From contig NZ_QJOW01000005.1 of NCBI RefSeq assembly GCF_009184545.1, positions 104,360-168,359 on the forward strand: 64,000 nucleotides of DNA. The letters are read 5' to 3'. The notes beneath the pieces are model-generated. The model was not told where the DNA came from, did no database searches, and saw nothing but the letters and a program-made list of their open reading frames with translations. Both the position numbers and the translations under genes were made by a program. Shown piece by piece: positions 9,001-17,377 of this stretch. Within the stretch, counting starts at the first letter, position 1. Every line of letters begins with the position of its first letter. The DNA comes from Halosegnis rubeus (GTDB taxonomy: Archaea > Halobacteriota > Halobacteria > Halobacteriales > Haloarculaceae).

Positions 9001-10426
9001 CCGTGCGATTCGCGCCGTCCAGCTGTCGAACGACGTACGTGAGACGAACGGCTGGGTCTCCGTCGAGGACGTCGATGAGGAACTGCTCTCGCGCATCGAG
9101 GAAGACACCATCGAGGCGCAGGGCTACGAGACACTACCAGAAGTGAGGGAGGCGTCCTCGCTCATCGAGGTCGATCTCCCGGACGGTGGTTCGTCGGTGC
9201 AGTGTCGGCTCACAGACGAGGGTGAGCAAGCAGCCGCGCCCGACACGTCGACATCACCGACCGGCGGGGGCGAGCACCACGATGCAGTCCTTGAAACGGT
9301 CGAGCAATCCCTCGCAACTGCGGGGTTCTCCGTGGAGGTCCTCGATCAGAACGGGGAGTCCCGCCCCGATGCCATCGCGACGCATCCGGATCTCGACCGG
9401 GAGCTCCAGGTGGAGGTCGAAACCACCACCCACGTCCGGCCGGCGAAGGTCCTCACGAACCTCCGGAAGGCCCAGGAACAGGAGCGAATCCCGCTGTTCG
9501 TCGTCGCAGACCACGACGATCAGCCGGCTGACGAGATTGCCGACCGGCTTGCGAAAATCCTCAGCGAGCCGCGAAATCAGCTCTCCTCCGGGGAAACACG
9601 GCTGTATACGATGAACCACAACGTCACATTCAACGGTGGTGCGCGAGCCGCGGATGGAGTGACGGCCGTCCGACCGGCCACTGGTGGTAGTCGCCACACC
9701 CGCTGGTTCGAGCGGGACGGTGCGTTCGTCCTCGAGGATAGTGCCGGAGACCAGCACGCCCGGATCGACTCCTTCGACGCTGTGTCGAAAGATCAGTTCC
9801 CGGCGACGTACAGCTACGACGCCGAGAGCGAGTCATACACCGTCTTTAGGCCGGGAGAACTTCCCGAGTCCTACGAGTCACGTGAGGCGTTCGAAGCGGA
9901 TTGGGTACCTGTCAAGCGCCCGTTCGTGCCCAGTACCGACCTACCCGTTCCGGAGTACACGGATGATTCGTATGCGATAGGTGTCATCGAGGATGAGCAG
10001 AATCTCGAGCTCTACACTCGAGACTCTGACGCGACCAAAGACCTTGCTGGGCTCATTGAGGCGATCGAAAACAATGAACTCCATCTGGCAGGTGTGGAGC
10101 CAGACGAACCTGCCGATAAGCAATCTATGAAGCAGGAAGACCACGAGAACGATCCGTTCGGCATCCAAGCATTCGTCCGCGATAGCATCGTTAAATCCGG
10201 CGACGGGGTCGTCGCGGTCGCTGAGGTCTACGATGCGTACGAGCAATATGCGACGGCCGAGGAGTACGAGGTGAAGCCAAAAAACCGGTTCACACGTACG
10301 CTTCGCGACCACGTTGCGTTCGAGCGTGACAAGAAGTGGTTGGACGGTCAGACGCGACGCTGTTACGTCGGAATCGAGCTGGACGACGCCGGCGACCAGG
10401 AGGAACCGAATGATGCCAGTGCGTAG
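6056..10426 (+). CDS. Giant HerA/TraG-like ATPase with extra C-terminal domains (candidate coupling protein)
   Basis: The start at 6056 has a GGAGG site directly upstream and overlaps the VirB4 gene by 8 bases. Of 1456 residues, the first 230 are acidic and low in complexity. The motor domain carries Walker A (AKSGAGKS) near residue 518 and Walker B (LLIDEAS) near residue 800. The remainder is unusual: about residues 1075-1170 read like a PD-(D/E)XK-type fold (RPDAI, then QVEVETTT), although the usual ExK is ExE. The last 80 residues resemble the winged helix that ends D5/P4-type primase-helicases. By position this could be the DNA-loading coupling ATPase (VirD4 role) or a plasmid HerA helicase-nuclease. 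The ATPase call is firm; the tail domains are inference. Confidence 0.75.
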   Translation: MTEQTPSEIPSVANGDEYIRITPSRSDLAPETVVRQLAGLHGLDAGNDGLLASIGPFGDPPPVFEFLAVSEGADEPVEFYYGADRRLDAFEERLRTLYPPTVTFERVTLDLETKLLPSTADPSQDHSAGGDDSHGMNPRTAEEFSGDPNSDSEPVTLFDSTGQEPVGDGGSVLSESTMSQDEDEVLFEADSSDESTAAGPSDSELDADHQPAHTQPTVDETTPLGISWHGQATRREDWMTTLPQFTNTEDDDDDHARAPLASLIDQLTRAEHPIAFQVLFQRKSDWTHEARERQRKLREGEDRVVDWFFGELLGNTENEPQSPSNTGRQRRYLDIGGRERVEAIDEKEPQHTFTVNMRALSLVTSDRQRERVDHRLDDIGSVFDHLNGPHYRLRPKRIRRGLRKGRRAKKHADRVLNATLATKSDWRKTRPDLVLGPAELANFVVVPPATDLTTEGGRGSDAEPESRTPLPLPAQDHMDAFTDAGMAIGRGLGEDGTPTSEPMRIPPHLLPFHVGRFAKSGAGKSVALENDALSLYDQTNGPVFIIDSKGGNFPENYMRAHAKRFGTDDLEENVLHFSVPDILPGFAFFDITPALEDGVRRVDAIQDKADHYEELIKLVMGPERYEDAIASPTLIKYLIKAMYDEEYGLENGHFRQDTNYFTHDQFEQAVTQFHAAGPPDSTPEDAPRASDPQVAEKLERHLRSNPATFSNVVSGISNRMDYITQDAHLRRIFNNTESQFDFRDLLDEDKVVIFDLGDLRDEAARVMTGVILTQLYDAVKRRDGDELARKPDDYVANLLIDEASSVVVSDTLTTLLEKGREFRLSIELVTQFPEQMKEAGNREVYLNVLNNIGSPLVGKIAVDADIAEALSHEAMDPVEFKNRISSLPRGEWIAQLPSPEFGETGPDPFSIEPLPIPPGHPDSEQPLTGTQEERFQDALDAVHEHTREEYGVAGGTTVESRDAATDVALENADDLPLEVAMARAIRAVQLSNDVRETNGWVSVEDVDEELLSRIEEDTIEAQGYETLPEVREASSLIEVDLPDGGSSVQCRLTDEGEQAAAPDTSTSPTGGGEHHDAVLETVEQSLATAGFSVEVLDQNGESRPDAIATHPDLDRELQVEVETTTHVRPAKVLTNLRKAQEQERIPLFVVADHDDQPADEIADRLAKILSEPRNQLSSGETRLYTMNHNVTFNGGARAADGVTAVRPATGGSRHTRWFERDGAFVLEDSAGDQHARIDSFDAVSKDQFPATYSYDAESESYTVFRPGELPESYESREAFEADWVPVKRPFVPSTDLPVPEYTDDSYAIGVIEDEQNLELYTRDSDATKDLAGLIEAIENNELHLAGVEPDEPADKQSMKQEDHENDPFGIQAFVRDSIVKSGDGVVAVAEVYDAYEQYATAEEYEVKPKNRFTRTLRDHVAFERDKKWLDGQTRRCYVGIELDDAGDQEEPNDASA

Positions 10427-10465
10427 TCGTTTCGCTCCCGCTCAGGAGGTGCAGGAGCACACGAA

Positions 10466-12481
10466 ATGACGCTCTCCGAGGCAGCCATCCGCGAGCACTA
10501 CCGTCGTGCCAAACCCATCTACGAGGCGCTGGCGACTGTCAAGAACTATCCAACCATCGGGTTGAACGACTTCGTCGGATGGTACATCAAACGCGACCAC
10601 GACGACGTCGAGGCGATTAAGGCCGGGTATCCGCAGCGCGGACGGGTTGCCCGCCTCGATCGTGACTACGACGAGATTCACGACCGCCTCAACCGGACCC
10701 TCTATGCCGTCACCACCTACAAGACACCGACCGCCTTCCAACAGTGGGAACCCTGTCGCTACGACGAGTCTGAGGGGACGACCGTTTGGCAGGATGAGCC
10801 CCCAACCCCCGGGTATGCCGACCTCCGGGCAGTTCCCACCTGGGGCGATATTGACCTCGCCGACGACATCAAGCCGCAGCGAGGCGACCTGGATGGCGAG
10901 ACGCGTGCCCTCGTCGAGCGTACCCTCGACGCCTACATCGACGAGTATGCAACGCTCTACGGCACGCGGAAGGCGGTGTATGCGCTGGACTCCGTCGGGG
11001 GCGCGTACGTCTTTGGGGCCCCGGAGGCCACACTACCAATTGCGGACCACTTCAATGACGATCCGGATGCGCTCGAACGGGTGTTCAACGAGTTCCTCGA
11101 CCGCTCGAACGCATGGCTCCAGAAGGCAGAGGCCCGCGTGAACGAGCGCGTCGACGGCGCCGGCGACGTCATTCAGCCCGATTGGGTGAACAACAAGAAC
11201 CGCCAGTACAAGCCGCCACTCTCGATCCACGCCGACCACGATGCCGTCGTCACGCCCATCGCGACCGACAACGTCCGCTACGAACTCCGTCCGTTCGAGG
11301 GTGTCGACGACGCACTCCTCGAGCAGGCGGTCAGTTGGGCCGATGACCTCACGCGAGTCGAGCACACGGACTGCGTCGACTCGCTTGTCGCGACGCTCTG
11401 GCCGGACCTGTACGAGGACCACGGGGGGTGGCAGGCCACGCTGGAGGAATGGGTGGAAGCGGAGCGTGAGCGGGAACGGGAGCGCCAGCGACAGCGTGAG
11501 GCAGCGCTCCAGCGACGCGAAGAGCGAATGGCAGAACTCGACGGTACCCTCGAAGGCCGTCCCGTTACGCCGTTCAAAGAGGACGTCTACGAGGCTGTCG
11601 AGGATATCGACATCACCGAGATTGCCCGTCACTACGCGAGCGATGCCTACGATACGGATCCGAACCAGCCGCGGCCGCAGTTCGACCCGTGCTGGCGCCA
11701 CAGTGAGAGCGGGCAATCCTGTTTCGTCGACGAGCAGGCCAATACCTTCGGCGATTCGAAGGTTAACGCCGGGGGCGGGCCGGCGAAGCTGATGGCGCTC
11801 GCGACGGGGATTATCTCCGCCGCCGATGCGGACCTCGACGGGGAGGACTACTGGGCTGCCGTCGACGAACTGCGGAGCGCCGGCTACGACATTCCGGTGT
11901 GGGTTCCAGAGGCCGGATCGGACCGCGTCGACGGCGGGACCTACGACCAGATGCCGTTCTGGGCCGTTCGGAAAGCGGCTGTCGCGCTCGAGATTTGTCC
12001 GGAGAATGCGTTCGTCGATCGTGAGGGCGAGGAAGGAACCTACGAGGGATTCCCCGGGTACGAAACCTACAACGAGACGCTAGAAGCCATCGAAGACACG
12101 GACCTGAACCACGGGCGCGAGCGGGTCACGCCCGAGGAGAACGCAGCTGACGATGAATCGAAGTCACCCCCCGAATCTCCTACGAGTGACGATCGACCTG
12201 GTGACTTGGACCGGGCTCACCTTCGCGAAAAGAACCGTCTGTTGACAGCGAAAATCAAGCGTCTCGAATCTGAACTGGAGGAGAAATCGGAGCAAATCGA
12301 GGGGCTGGAAACAAAGGTCAACCATCTCCAATCGGAGCTCGCTACCGTCCGCTCTGAACGTGATCGGCTAGAGGCTGCTCTCGAAGAACGTGAGTTCGAG
12401 CAAGAGCCAAATCAGGGAAACCAGGACGAGAATCGATCCCCACTTGACAGGGCGAGAAGGTTCATTTCATCCAATCGGTAG
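10466..12481 (+). CDS. Probable archaeo-eukaryotic-type plasmid primase with C-terminal coiled coil
   Basis: A 671-residue protein with an AGGAGGTG ribosome site about 20 bases before the ATG. Residues 160-185 hold a DSVGGAYVF stretch like the sGG motif of archaeo-eukaryotic primases, and residues 245-275 contain an IHADHDAVV segment that could be the metal-binding acidic strand. Around residues 400-440 a Cys/His-containing segment (FDPCWRH, then SCFVDE and GGGPAKLM) recalls a primase zinc domain. Residues 330-355 are an Arg/Glu helix, and residues 590-650 form a heptad-rich coiled coil. It closes the transfer-type operon. A primase would convert transferred single strands or prime plasmid replication. 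The motif match is partial, so the call is moderate. Confidence 0.45.
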   Translation: MTLSEAAIREHYRRAKPIYEALATVKNYPTIGLNDFVGWYIKRDHDDVEAIKAGYPQRGRVARLDRDYDEIHDRLNRTLYAVTTYKTPTAFQQWEPCRYDESEGTTVWQDEPPTPGYADLRAVPTWGDIDLADDIKPQRGDLDGETRALVERTLDAYIDEYATLYGTRKAVYALDSVGGAYVFGAPEATLPIADHFNDDPDALERVFNEFLDRSNAWLQKAEARVNERVDGAGDVIQPDWVNNKNRQYKPPLSIHADHDAVVTPIATDNVRYELRPFEGVDDALLEQAVSWADDLTRVEHTDCVDSLVATLWPDLYEDHGGWQATLEEWVEAERERERERQRQREAALQRREERMAELDGTLEGRPVTPFKEDVYEAVEDIDITEIARHYASDAYDTDPNQPRPQFDPCWRHSESGQSCFVDEQANTFGDSKVNAGGGPAKLMALATGIISAADADLDGEDYWAAVDELRSAGYDIPVWVPEAGSDRVDGGTYDQMPFWAVRKAAVALEICPENAFVDREGEEGTYEGFPGYETYNETLEAIEDTDLNHGRERVTPEENAADDESKSPPESPTSDDRPGDLDRAHLREKNRLLTAKIKRLESELEEKSEQIEGLETKVNHLQSELATVRSERDRLEAALEEREFEQEPNQGNQDENRSPLDRARRFISSNR

Positions 12482-12524
12482 ACATCTCACTCACTCAGCA
12501 TCAAATCTTAAACTACCTCAACAG

Positions 12525-14504
12525 TCACGTCTCCGGCGAATCCTCTCTATCAAACGCCCCCTCAGACACTGGGAAGATATCGATAACGTGCTTATCAAAG
12601 GTTCCCCACATAGTCTCGTGCCCGAAACGAATCCGATGACTAAACTCCGATTCAGCCTCCTCCCTATCAACCTCCGAACGCTGGAGCTCACCGACCGTCT
12701 CCCCATACCCTTCTCGCAGCTTATCAAGTAACTCATCAGGTGTATACTTCGTCGACTCAGGGTGTGTCCAGCGTACTTCCCCAGGAAAACGTTCCATATC
12801 ATCCGCATCCTGAGATTCGCTCAAACCCATTATAGCACGGAGCTCGCCTAAATCCTCAGCGTGTGCCGGCTCATCCTCATCAACATCTACATCCGAGAAA
12901 TCACCCTCCCAGACAGCAACACCCACTAATGACCGCCGAACCTTTTCACCTCGCTCCTGAAGCTCAGAAAGAATCTCCTCTGCTGTATCAGAGTCCAAAT
13001 CGGAATCCTTGTAGTCATCGTACACCTCCCGATGCTTCTCCGTGATAAACTCCGGAAGAGGAATCCGAGTATCCGTCGCCAACCCCACACGTTTCACAAA
13101 CTCGAGGATATCACGATCCTCGGGCTCAGGTAAATCGATACCTTCGAAAGGCTCCTCAAGCCGCTGCTGATACGTCTTATCCGAATCTGGGAATTCAAAT
13201 TCTACCCTCCGGATATCATCCTTATCCTGGATTTTGAGCATCTCAAAGTATTGCTCAACACTCAGATCATCAGGATCAACATTAAAATTGAACTGGCCTT
13301 CTCCGAATTCGTGGATATCATCGGCAGTCTTCTCCCAATTAATCTCAACGTGGATTGGATGCTCAGGTGTAGGCTCCGAACCAAACTCTACCTCAAACTC
13401 CAGCGTGTCGCCGGCAAGAGACCAATTACCGATCCACTCTACTGTTGACTTTTCTGGAACCTGCAAATCCTCAATTACATCCGGCATTACATTTCTCGGC
13501 AATAGAATCCGAGAATCAGGATTAGCGATATGTATCAAATCATTCTCATCCTGGCCACCACCACCGGTGGACTTCCAGAAGCTGAGATTAATCTCTTCAC
13601 CCTCATCTAAAGTCGCCACATCATATGCCTGGGTATAGAGAGTATACACATCTTCGACGACATTCAGAGTCTTCTCTTCCAGAATCGATCGAGGAATAGT
13701 CAGCAGATACGGCTCACCATCCTGTGAATCAGCAGAGTACTTACACAGGAACTGAATGACTTCATCATCGAGAACAATTCGATCATCGAGTAACTCGTCA
13801 TTCCCGAGCTCAAACCCAGTACTGTCACCAACCGTAACCCGATTGCCGTGTTTAACGGCGTTGTACGCCTCTCGGAAATTCAAATAGAAGACAGCAATAT
13901 TCTTGAGTTTATTTCTCAGATTCTCAATCGAATCCTCGACTAACAACTCCATCTCCATCGACTCAGGGATATCCTCACCCTCACCTTCGTGAATCTCTAT
14001 ATCAGCCAACCCAACATCAACTGGAACATCTTCCAGTTCTTCCTCTGAGAAACTAATCGCTCCCTCTCGCACCGCCTGATACCCAAAGATCAAACTCAGA
14101 ACCTCATTCGAGTCAGCCTCAACATCTCGTTTATCAAGATACCCATCAAGTTCCTCCTCCAGAATAGCCTCAAAGAGTGGCCGTATATCTCCGCTTGAAG
14201 TCCGGATAATCTCATTAATATAGGATTCCTTATTCAAAATGAGATATCTGAAATAGGATCCAAACTCCTCGATATACTGCATCGTTGCTCGGAAAAGATC
14301 CACGACCGAGTACACCTTTACAGTATCCCGCTGGTCCTCAGGTACCGCATCCAACCCTGCGTTGATTGTCCCTGCGATTTTACATATGTGAGCGTACGCT
14401 ATCTCCGGGTCTTGACGATCCTGAATAACCTCTTCGGGATCCTGAGTCTCTGAGTCAGAATAAAACTCGGTATACTCGAAGAAGCTTTTCTCATTTTCAG
14501 ACAT
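12525..14504 (-). CDS. Large acidic protein of unknown function, atypical lower GC
   Basis: A 659-residue, very acidic protein with no motif that I recognise, no signal peptide and no membrane segment. The composition differs sharply from neighbours: many AT-ending codons (ATA, TCA, AAT), visible along the whole gene, which indicates recent acquisition. It faces the transfer operon with only 43 bases between the two 3' ends. Upstream of its start (14505-14530) there is an AT-rich tract resembling an archaeal TATA element, very close to the ATG. Single large genes of this sort inserted beside plasmid backbones are often defence or cargo genes, but nothing in the sequence proves it. Confidence 0.7.
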   Translation of the reverse strand: MSENEKSFFEYTEFYSDSETQDPEEVIQDRQDPEIAYAHICKIAGTINAGLDAVPEDQRDTVKVYSVVDLFRATMQYIEEFGSYFRYLILNKESYINEIIRTSSGDIRPLFEAILEEELDGYLDKRDVEADSNEVLSLIFGYQAVREGAISFSEEELEDVPVDVGLADIEIHEGEGEDIPESMEMELLVEDSIENLRNKLKNIAVFYLNFREAYNAVKHGNRVTVGDSTGFELGNDELLDDRIVLDDEVIQFLCKYSADSQDGEPYLLTIPRSILEEKTLNVVEDVYTLYTQAYDVATLDEGEEINLSFWKSTGGGGQDENDLIHIANPDSRILLPRNVMPDVIEDLQVPEKSTVEWIGNWSLAGDTLEFEVEFGSEPTPEHPIHVEINWEKTADDIHEFGEGQFNFNVDPDDLSVEQYFEMLKIQDKDDIRRVEFEFPDSDKTYQQRLEEPFEGIDLPEPEDRDILEFVKRVGLATDTRIPLPEFITEKHREVYDDYKDSDLDSDTAEEILSELQERGEKVRRSLVGVAVWEGDFSDVDVDEDEPAHAEDLGELRAIMGLSESQDADDMERFPGEVRWTHPESTKYTPDELLDKLREGYGETVGELQRSEVDREEAESEFSHRIRFGHETMWGTFDKHVIDIFPVSEGAFDREDSPET

Positions 14505-14611
14505 ACTATACAGTATATAAAAGAGGGTGAAAAGCGTTTGTCACCAGAATTTCTTTCACTTTCTTCAGAGTTCGACAGGGCCATTTCGGTTAAATCGTCC
14601 GAACAGTTAAC

Positions 14612-14797
14612 CTGACACCAGCGACGACCTCCCCTAGACACCAGGTATGCTGAGAGTCGTGCTGAGTCAACAAATCGTAGGACGGCAGCACTAGACACCA
14701 GACTCACCGACGAGGGAGTTCCCGGACAGCCCCCGAAATCTGGTGTCAGGTATTGCTGTCTTGCGATTTGGAGGCGAATTGTGCCACTAGACAGCAG
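14612..14797. repeat. Iteron-like repeats CTAGACACCAG and variants
   Basis: Five related 10-11-mers occur in 186 bases: CTGACACCAG at 14612-14621, CTAGACACCAG at 14634-14644 and 14691-14701, the inverted CTGGTGTCAG at 14740-14749, and CTAGACAGCAG at 14787-14797. An inverted partner of the last (GCTGTCT) sits at 14755-14761. Such clusters are typical of replication-initiator or regulator binding sites. Spacing is irregular, so an operator array is as likely as an origin. Confidence 0.5.
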
Positions 14798-14983
14798 GAA
14801 AATCAACCGATATGTGGTGGGGGTGGCGGCCCAAAGTTATGTTCGCGGCCACCAGGGCCGAGATGCCAGGCCGCTGGCCAAGCGAGAGTAGGCTGCCACC
14901 CGGACGATGGCGTGGGGCGTGGAGGGTGAAGGAGCAGATCGACATCGTGACTGAGAATGGTGACTGTGGCGACTGTTTATTGT

Positions 14984-15004
14984 GCCCCCGAGTGGGTGCG
15001 GGGC
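14984..15004 (+). promoter_or_regulatory. Leader hairpin element (copy 1)
   Basis: A CTGTTTATT box is followed by arm GCCCC, loop CGAGTGGGTGC and arm GGGGC, 25 bases before the start at 15030. It lies in a divergent intergenic region, so the T-rich box cannot be the terminator of an upstream + strand gene. Confidence 0.6.
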
Positions 15005-15029
15005 GGTTCCTGTGCTGCCCCTGATTTGT

Positions 15030-15320
15030 ATGTCTGGTCCGGATAGATACGACGATACGGCAGACGATCACGAACGGTTCGAAGCGGAATTGCTCGCTCA
15101 GGATCGGGATGCGCGGTCACCATCGACGGCGGATCTTGACGACGAGACGGCCCGCCAGCTGGTTCGAGAGCTACTCGATGCCGGGACAGTCACACCGGTC
15201 GTCGACCAGCGGCTCCTCGTTCACGAGCCCAGCAACACAGCGTTCGAATCGATGCAGCAGCTCGCCGTCTTCCACACAGGCTGGACGGCCGCCCGGGACG
15301 CCGGCGAGGGTGATGGGTGA
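15030..15320 (+). CDS. Small acidic haloarchaeal plasmid protein, unknown function
   Basis: A 96-residue acidic protein, mostly helical by composition, with no motif that I recognise. The ATG at 15030 is chosen because upstream in-frame codons fall in the leader hairpin region. Its TGA overlaps the ATG of the next gene (TGATG), so the two are coupled. It is the first gene of a set of short genes (15030-16831) that look like one transcription unit with small internal gaps. Confidence 0.7.
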   Translation: MSGPDRYDDTADDHERFEAELLAQDRDARSPSTADLDDETARQLVRELLDAGTVTPVVDQRLLVHEPSNTAFESMQQLAVFHTGWTAARDAGEGDG

Positions 15321-15646
15321 TGCAGCAGACGCTGGCCGGCTGTGCCTTCTGCGAGGCTCCATCCGGGATAGAGACTGGGATCGCCTACACGTGGGGGAAG
15401 GAAGAGCGGGTCAACCACCCGATTTGCGTCGACTGTGCGATCCAAGAGACGCCGGATCCCGATGATCGTGATCACTACGCCTGTGACAGCTGTGGCCTCG
15501 TCGTCAACGCGCTCGCAGCGCTCACACGGTTTCGAATCGAACTCGGCCATCTCGAAGGCCCGATACAGGTCTGTGCGCGGTGTAGTCCAGGCGGGCCAGC
15601 AACGTACTGGACACGCGACCTCGAGGCACACATCGTCTCTGACTGA
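15320..15646 (+). CDS. Small zinc-finger protein with multiple CxxC knuckles
   Basis: A 108-residue protein with four Cys pairs in order: CAFCEA near residue 8, CVDCAI near 37, CDSCGL near 55 and CARCSP near 86. These would bind two zinc ions in ribbon-like knuckles. Small haloarchaeal proteins of this kind are common on plasmids and are presumed to bind nucleic acid or protein partners. The start codon overlaps the previous stop. No specific role can be given. Confidence 0.75.
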   Translation: MQQTLAGCAFCEAPSGIETGIAYTWGKEERVNHPICVDCAIQETPDPDDRDHYACDSCGLVVNALAALTRFRIELGHLEGPIQVCARCSPGGPATYWTRDLEAHIVSD

Positions 15647-15796
15647 CCCGCCGAGCGGTCGTCGACGCGAGTGGTACGGCGACCACTGCGGGAGGGTCAC
15701 AGTTGTCCGTAGCTGTCCCACCCCGCGAACTCAGCAGCGCTGGTTGTGTCGCTGTCTCGTTGCTCCGCTATCTTCAACAGACGGGCGCTCCTCGGG

Positions 15797-16153
15797 ATGA
15801 CTATGGACTGCCCCGCGTGCGGGTCCCCCGTCACCCTCGAGGTCGGACCAGACCGGCCCCTGTCGACGTCGCTGTCCGACGCCGTCCTCGCAGCGGAAGA
15901 GGACGAGCAGATCGAGGTGACCCGCGATTGTTGGGACTGTGGCTGGCACGAAACGCGGGCGCTTCGCGTCGCATCGATCGACAGGACCGCCGGCGACGAG
16001 ACTGCCGTCGAGCGAGCCGCACTCATCGACGAGATTGCCGATGAGCTCGCAGCGATCGGCTGTGTGGGTACGCTTGAGGAGACGCTGGCTGCAATCCGTG
16101 AGCAACGAGAAACCGACTCGGCGACGACCGATACGGACGACGCGGCGGAGTGA
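15797..16153 (+). CDS. Small zinc-ribbon protein
   Basis: A 118-residue protein. Residues 5-8 (CPAC) and about 45-49 (CWDCGW) make a classical four-Cys zinc ribbon, followed by an acidic helical tail. The start at 15797 has no good ribosome site; the ATG two codons later is an alternative. It lies 6 bases ahead of the next gene and probably shares its transcript. Function unknown. Confidence 0.7.
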   Translation: MTMDCPACGSPVTLEVGPDRPLSTSLSDAVLAAEEDEQIEVTRDCWDCGWHETRALRVASIDRTAGDETAVERAALIDEIADELAAIGCVGTLEETLAAIREQRETDSATTDTDDAAE

Positions 16154-16159
16154 CTCGCA

Positions 16160-16489
16160 ATGCCTGATACAGAGGCCAACTATAATGTTCGTGAGCAAAC
16201 CGGGAATCCCGAGCACGCATCGGTCGACGATGTGGTTGACCTCGTGATCTACCGGGCGCAGAACCCGCGAACCGAGCACGAGGATGCACATTTCGATACG
16301 GCGGTCGCGGCTCTCGTCGACAGATACGGAACGGAGTCGGTCCGGACAGTCATCAACCGCATCCTCGTCGACGACGAGCCGTTCCGGACCGCCACGAACG
16401 GCCTTGAGATGCGCAACGTCGACGGCGTTCGGATCGGAACCGCAGCCAGCTGGTTTCTCGAGGAGCTAAACGCACAGGACGACCACTGA
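16160..16489 (+). CDS. Small conserved-type protein, unknown function
   Basis: A 109-residue, mixed-charge protein without Cys motifs or membrane segments. It follows the zinc-ribbon gene by 6 bases and is likely co-transcribed. Composition and codon use match the plasmid backbone. No family was recognised. Confidence 0.65.
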   Translation: MPDTEANYNVREQTGNPEHASVDDVVDLVIYRAQNPRTEHEDAHFDTAVAALVDRYGTESVRTVINRILVDDEPFRTATNGLEMRNVDGVRIGTAASWFLEELNAQDDH

Positions 16490-16573
16490 GGGACCGGTTG
16501 AAAGGCCGCAGCGACAGGCCGTCGAGCCCCCATTTTTAACTCCTGTTCGTCCTATCTACCCGTCGAGGCCATA

Positions 16574-16831
16574 ATGGCACCCTCCACCCCGAGAGACTCA
16601 GATCCATCCCCCGATCTACTCGTTGAAATCGTCGAGACACTGGAAGCCCACGGGCTCCCCACCGACTCGTATCAGCTCCACGACGCTGTTGACGTCGAGG
16701 CACTCGAGCAGCTTCTCGCATCCTCAGCCGGGGACGTGGAAGTCCGGTTCACCGTGGAGGGGATCCAACTCGCCGTCACCCACGACGGCGTCGATGTCCT
16801 TCTCGACGAGCCAGCCGGGGCACCGGATTAG
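16574..16831 (+). CDS. HalOD1-type output domain protein
   Basis: An 85-residue protein that aligns by eye with the HalOD1 output domain of haloarchaeal signalling proteins: a helix (LLVEIVETLEAHG), a segment ending in DAVDVEALEQLL, then strand pairs (VEVRFTVEGIQLAVT, GVDVLL). HalOD1 domains occur alone or after response-regulator receivers and probably mediate protein contacts or gene control. A T5 run at 16533-16537 upstream fits a promoter or terminator. The call is by pattern resemblance only. Confidence 0.55.
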   Translation: MAPSTPRDSDPSPDLLVEIVETLEAHGLPTDSYQLHDAVDVEALEQLLASSAGDVEVRFTVEGIQLAVTHDGVDVLLDEPAGAPD

Positions 16832-17145
16832 TAGCGCGATCGAATTCGTCGACAGCGACACTCCCTGAAAGCCCTCGGCCGCTCGGCATCCCGCGACCAC
16901 CGCTGCGCTCCTCGTCCCTGCGGTGCTTGCGGGGTCGGGGGACGACCGAGGCGGCCTCGCCCTTTCTGAGTCCGCCAGGACGGTGAATGACCATCCGAGC
17001 GGCGCAGCCGGGTGGACAGGTGTGTCCGTACCGGCCCGCCCCGCTCGCCGCTGCCGCCCTCCGCGTCGCTCGCGACCGACCATTCCGGGCTGCCTGCCTG
17101 CGGTAGCGGGCGGGCTGCCGGGCTAAAGTGAATGTGCCCTCGGCG

Positions 17146-17208
17146 CCAGCGGGAAAGCGCGGGGGGTTGCGCGGCGTGGCTGCTCACCCCCCACGCTTTC
17201 TCCGCTGG
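17146..17208. repeat. Long imperfect inverted repeat (21/22 arms)
   Basis: The left arm 17146-17166 and right arm 17187-17208 are reverse complements except for one mismatch and one extra base; the loop is 20 bases. The arms run from CCAGCGG to a G6 tract, and back from C6 to CCGCTGG. Confidence 0.75.
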
Positions 17209-17262
17209 CCGCTCGCTCCGGGCGGGTCGGCGCGCGGTGCTGGTTGGGGTCGCCGCACTCGG

Positions 17263-17318
17263 GCGCGCTCTCGCTCGCGCCCGGTAGGGCGCTCGCGAAG
17301 GCGCGAGCGAGAGCGCGC
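17263..17318. repeat. Perfect 19-bp inverted repeat
   Basis: The left arm 17263-17281 and right arm 17300-17318 are exact reverse complements (GCGCGCTCTCGCTCGCGCC and partner) separated by 18 bases. In RNA or single-stranded DNA this would be a very stable stem-loop. Confidence 0.85.
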
Positions 17319-17352
17319 AGTCGGTGCTATCGGTCGTCGACGTCGTCGGAAA

Positions 17353-17377
17353 ACCGCGATGTTAGGGGCATCGCGGT
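17353..17377. repeat. Perfect 9-bp hairpin with TTAGGGG loop
   Basis: Arms ACCGCGATG (17353-17361) and CATCGCGGT (17369-17377) enclose the loop TTAGGGG, 41 bases before the ATG at 17419. The AGGGG in the loop recalls the leader hairpins found elsewhere in the window, so it may be a distant member. Confidence 0.65.

Larger units (their letters stand above)
14505..15029. other. 525-base intergenic region: iteron-like repeats, then a leader hairpin
   Basis: No convincing gene lies here. The left part is AT-rich promoter-like DNA for the minus-strand gene; 14612-14797 holds five short iteron-like repeats (separate entry); 14805-14960 is G-rich with no clear structure; 14984-15004 is a conserved leader hairpin for the gene at 15030. 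Confidence 0.6.

Noticed and set aside
16724..17187. Minus-strand open frames in the GC-rich region before the RPA-like gene
   Set aside because: The translations are Arg/Pro/Gly-rich and low in complexity, and the DNA is better explained by inverted repeats.
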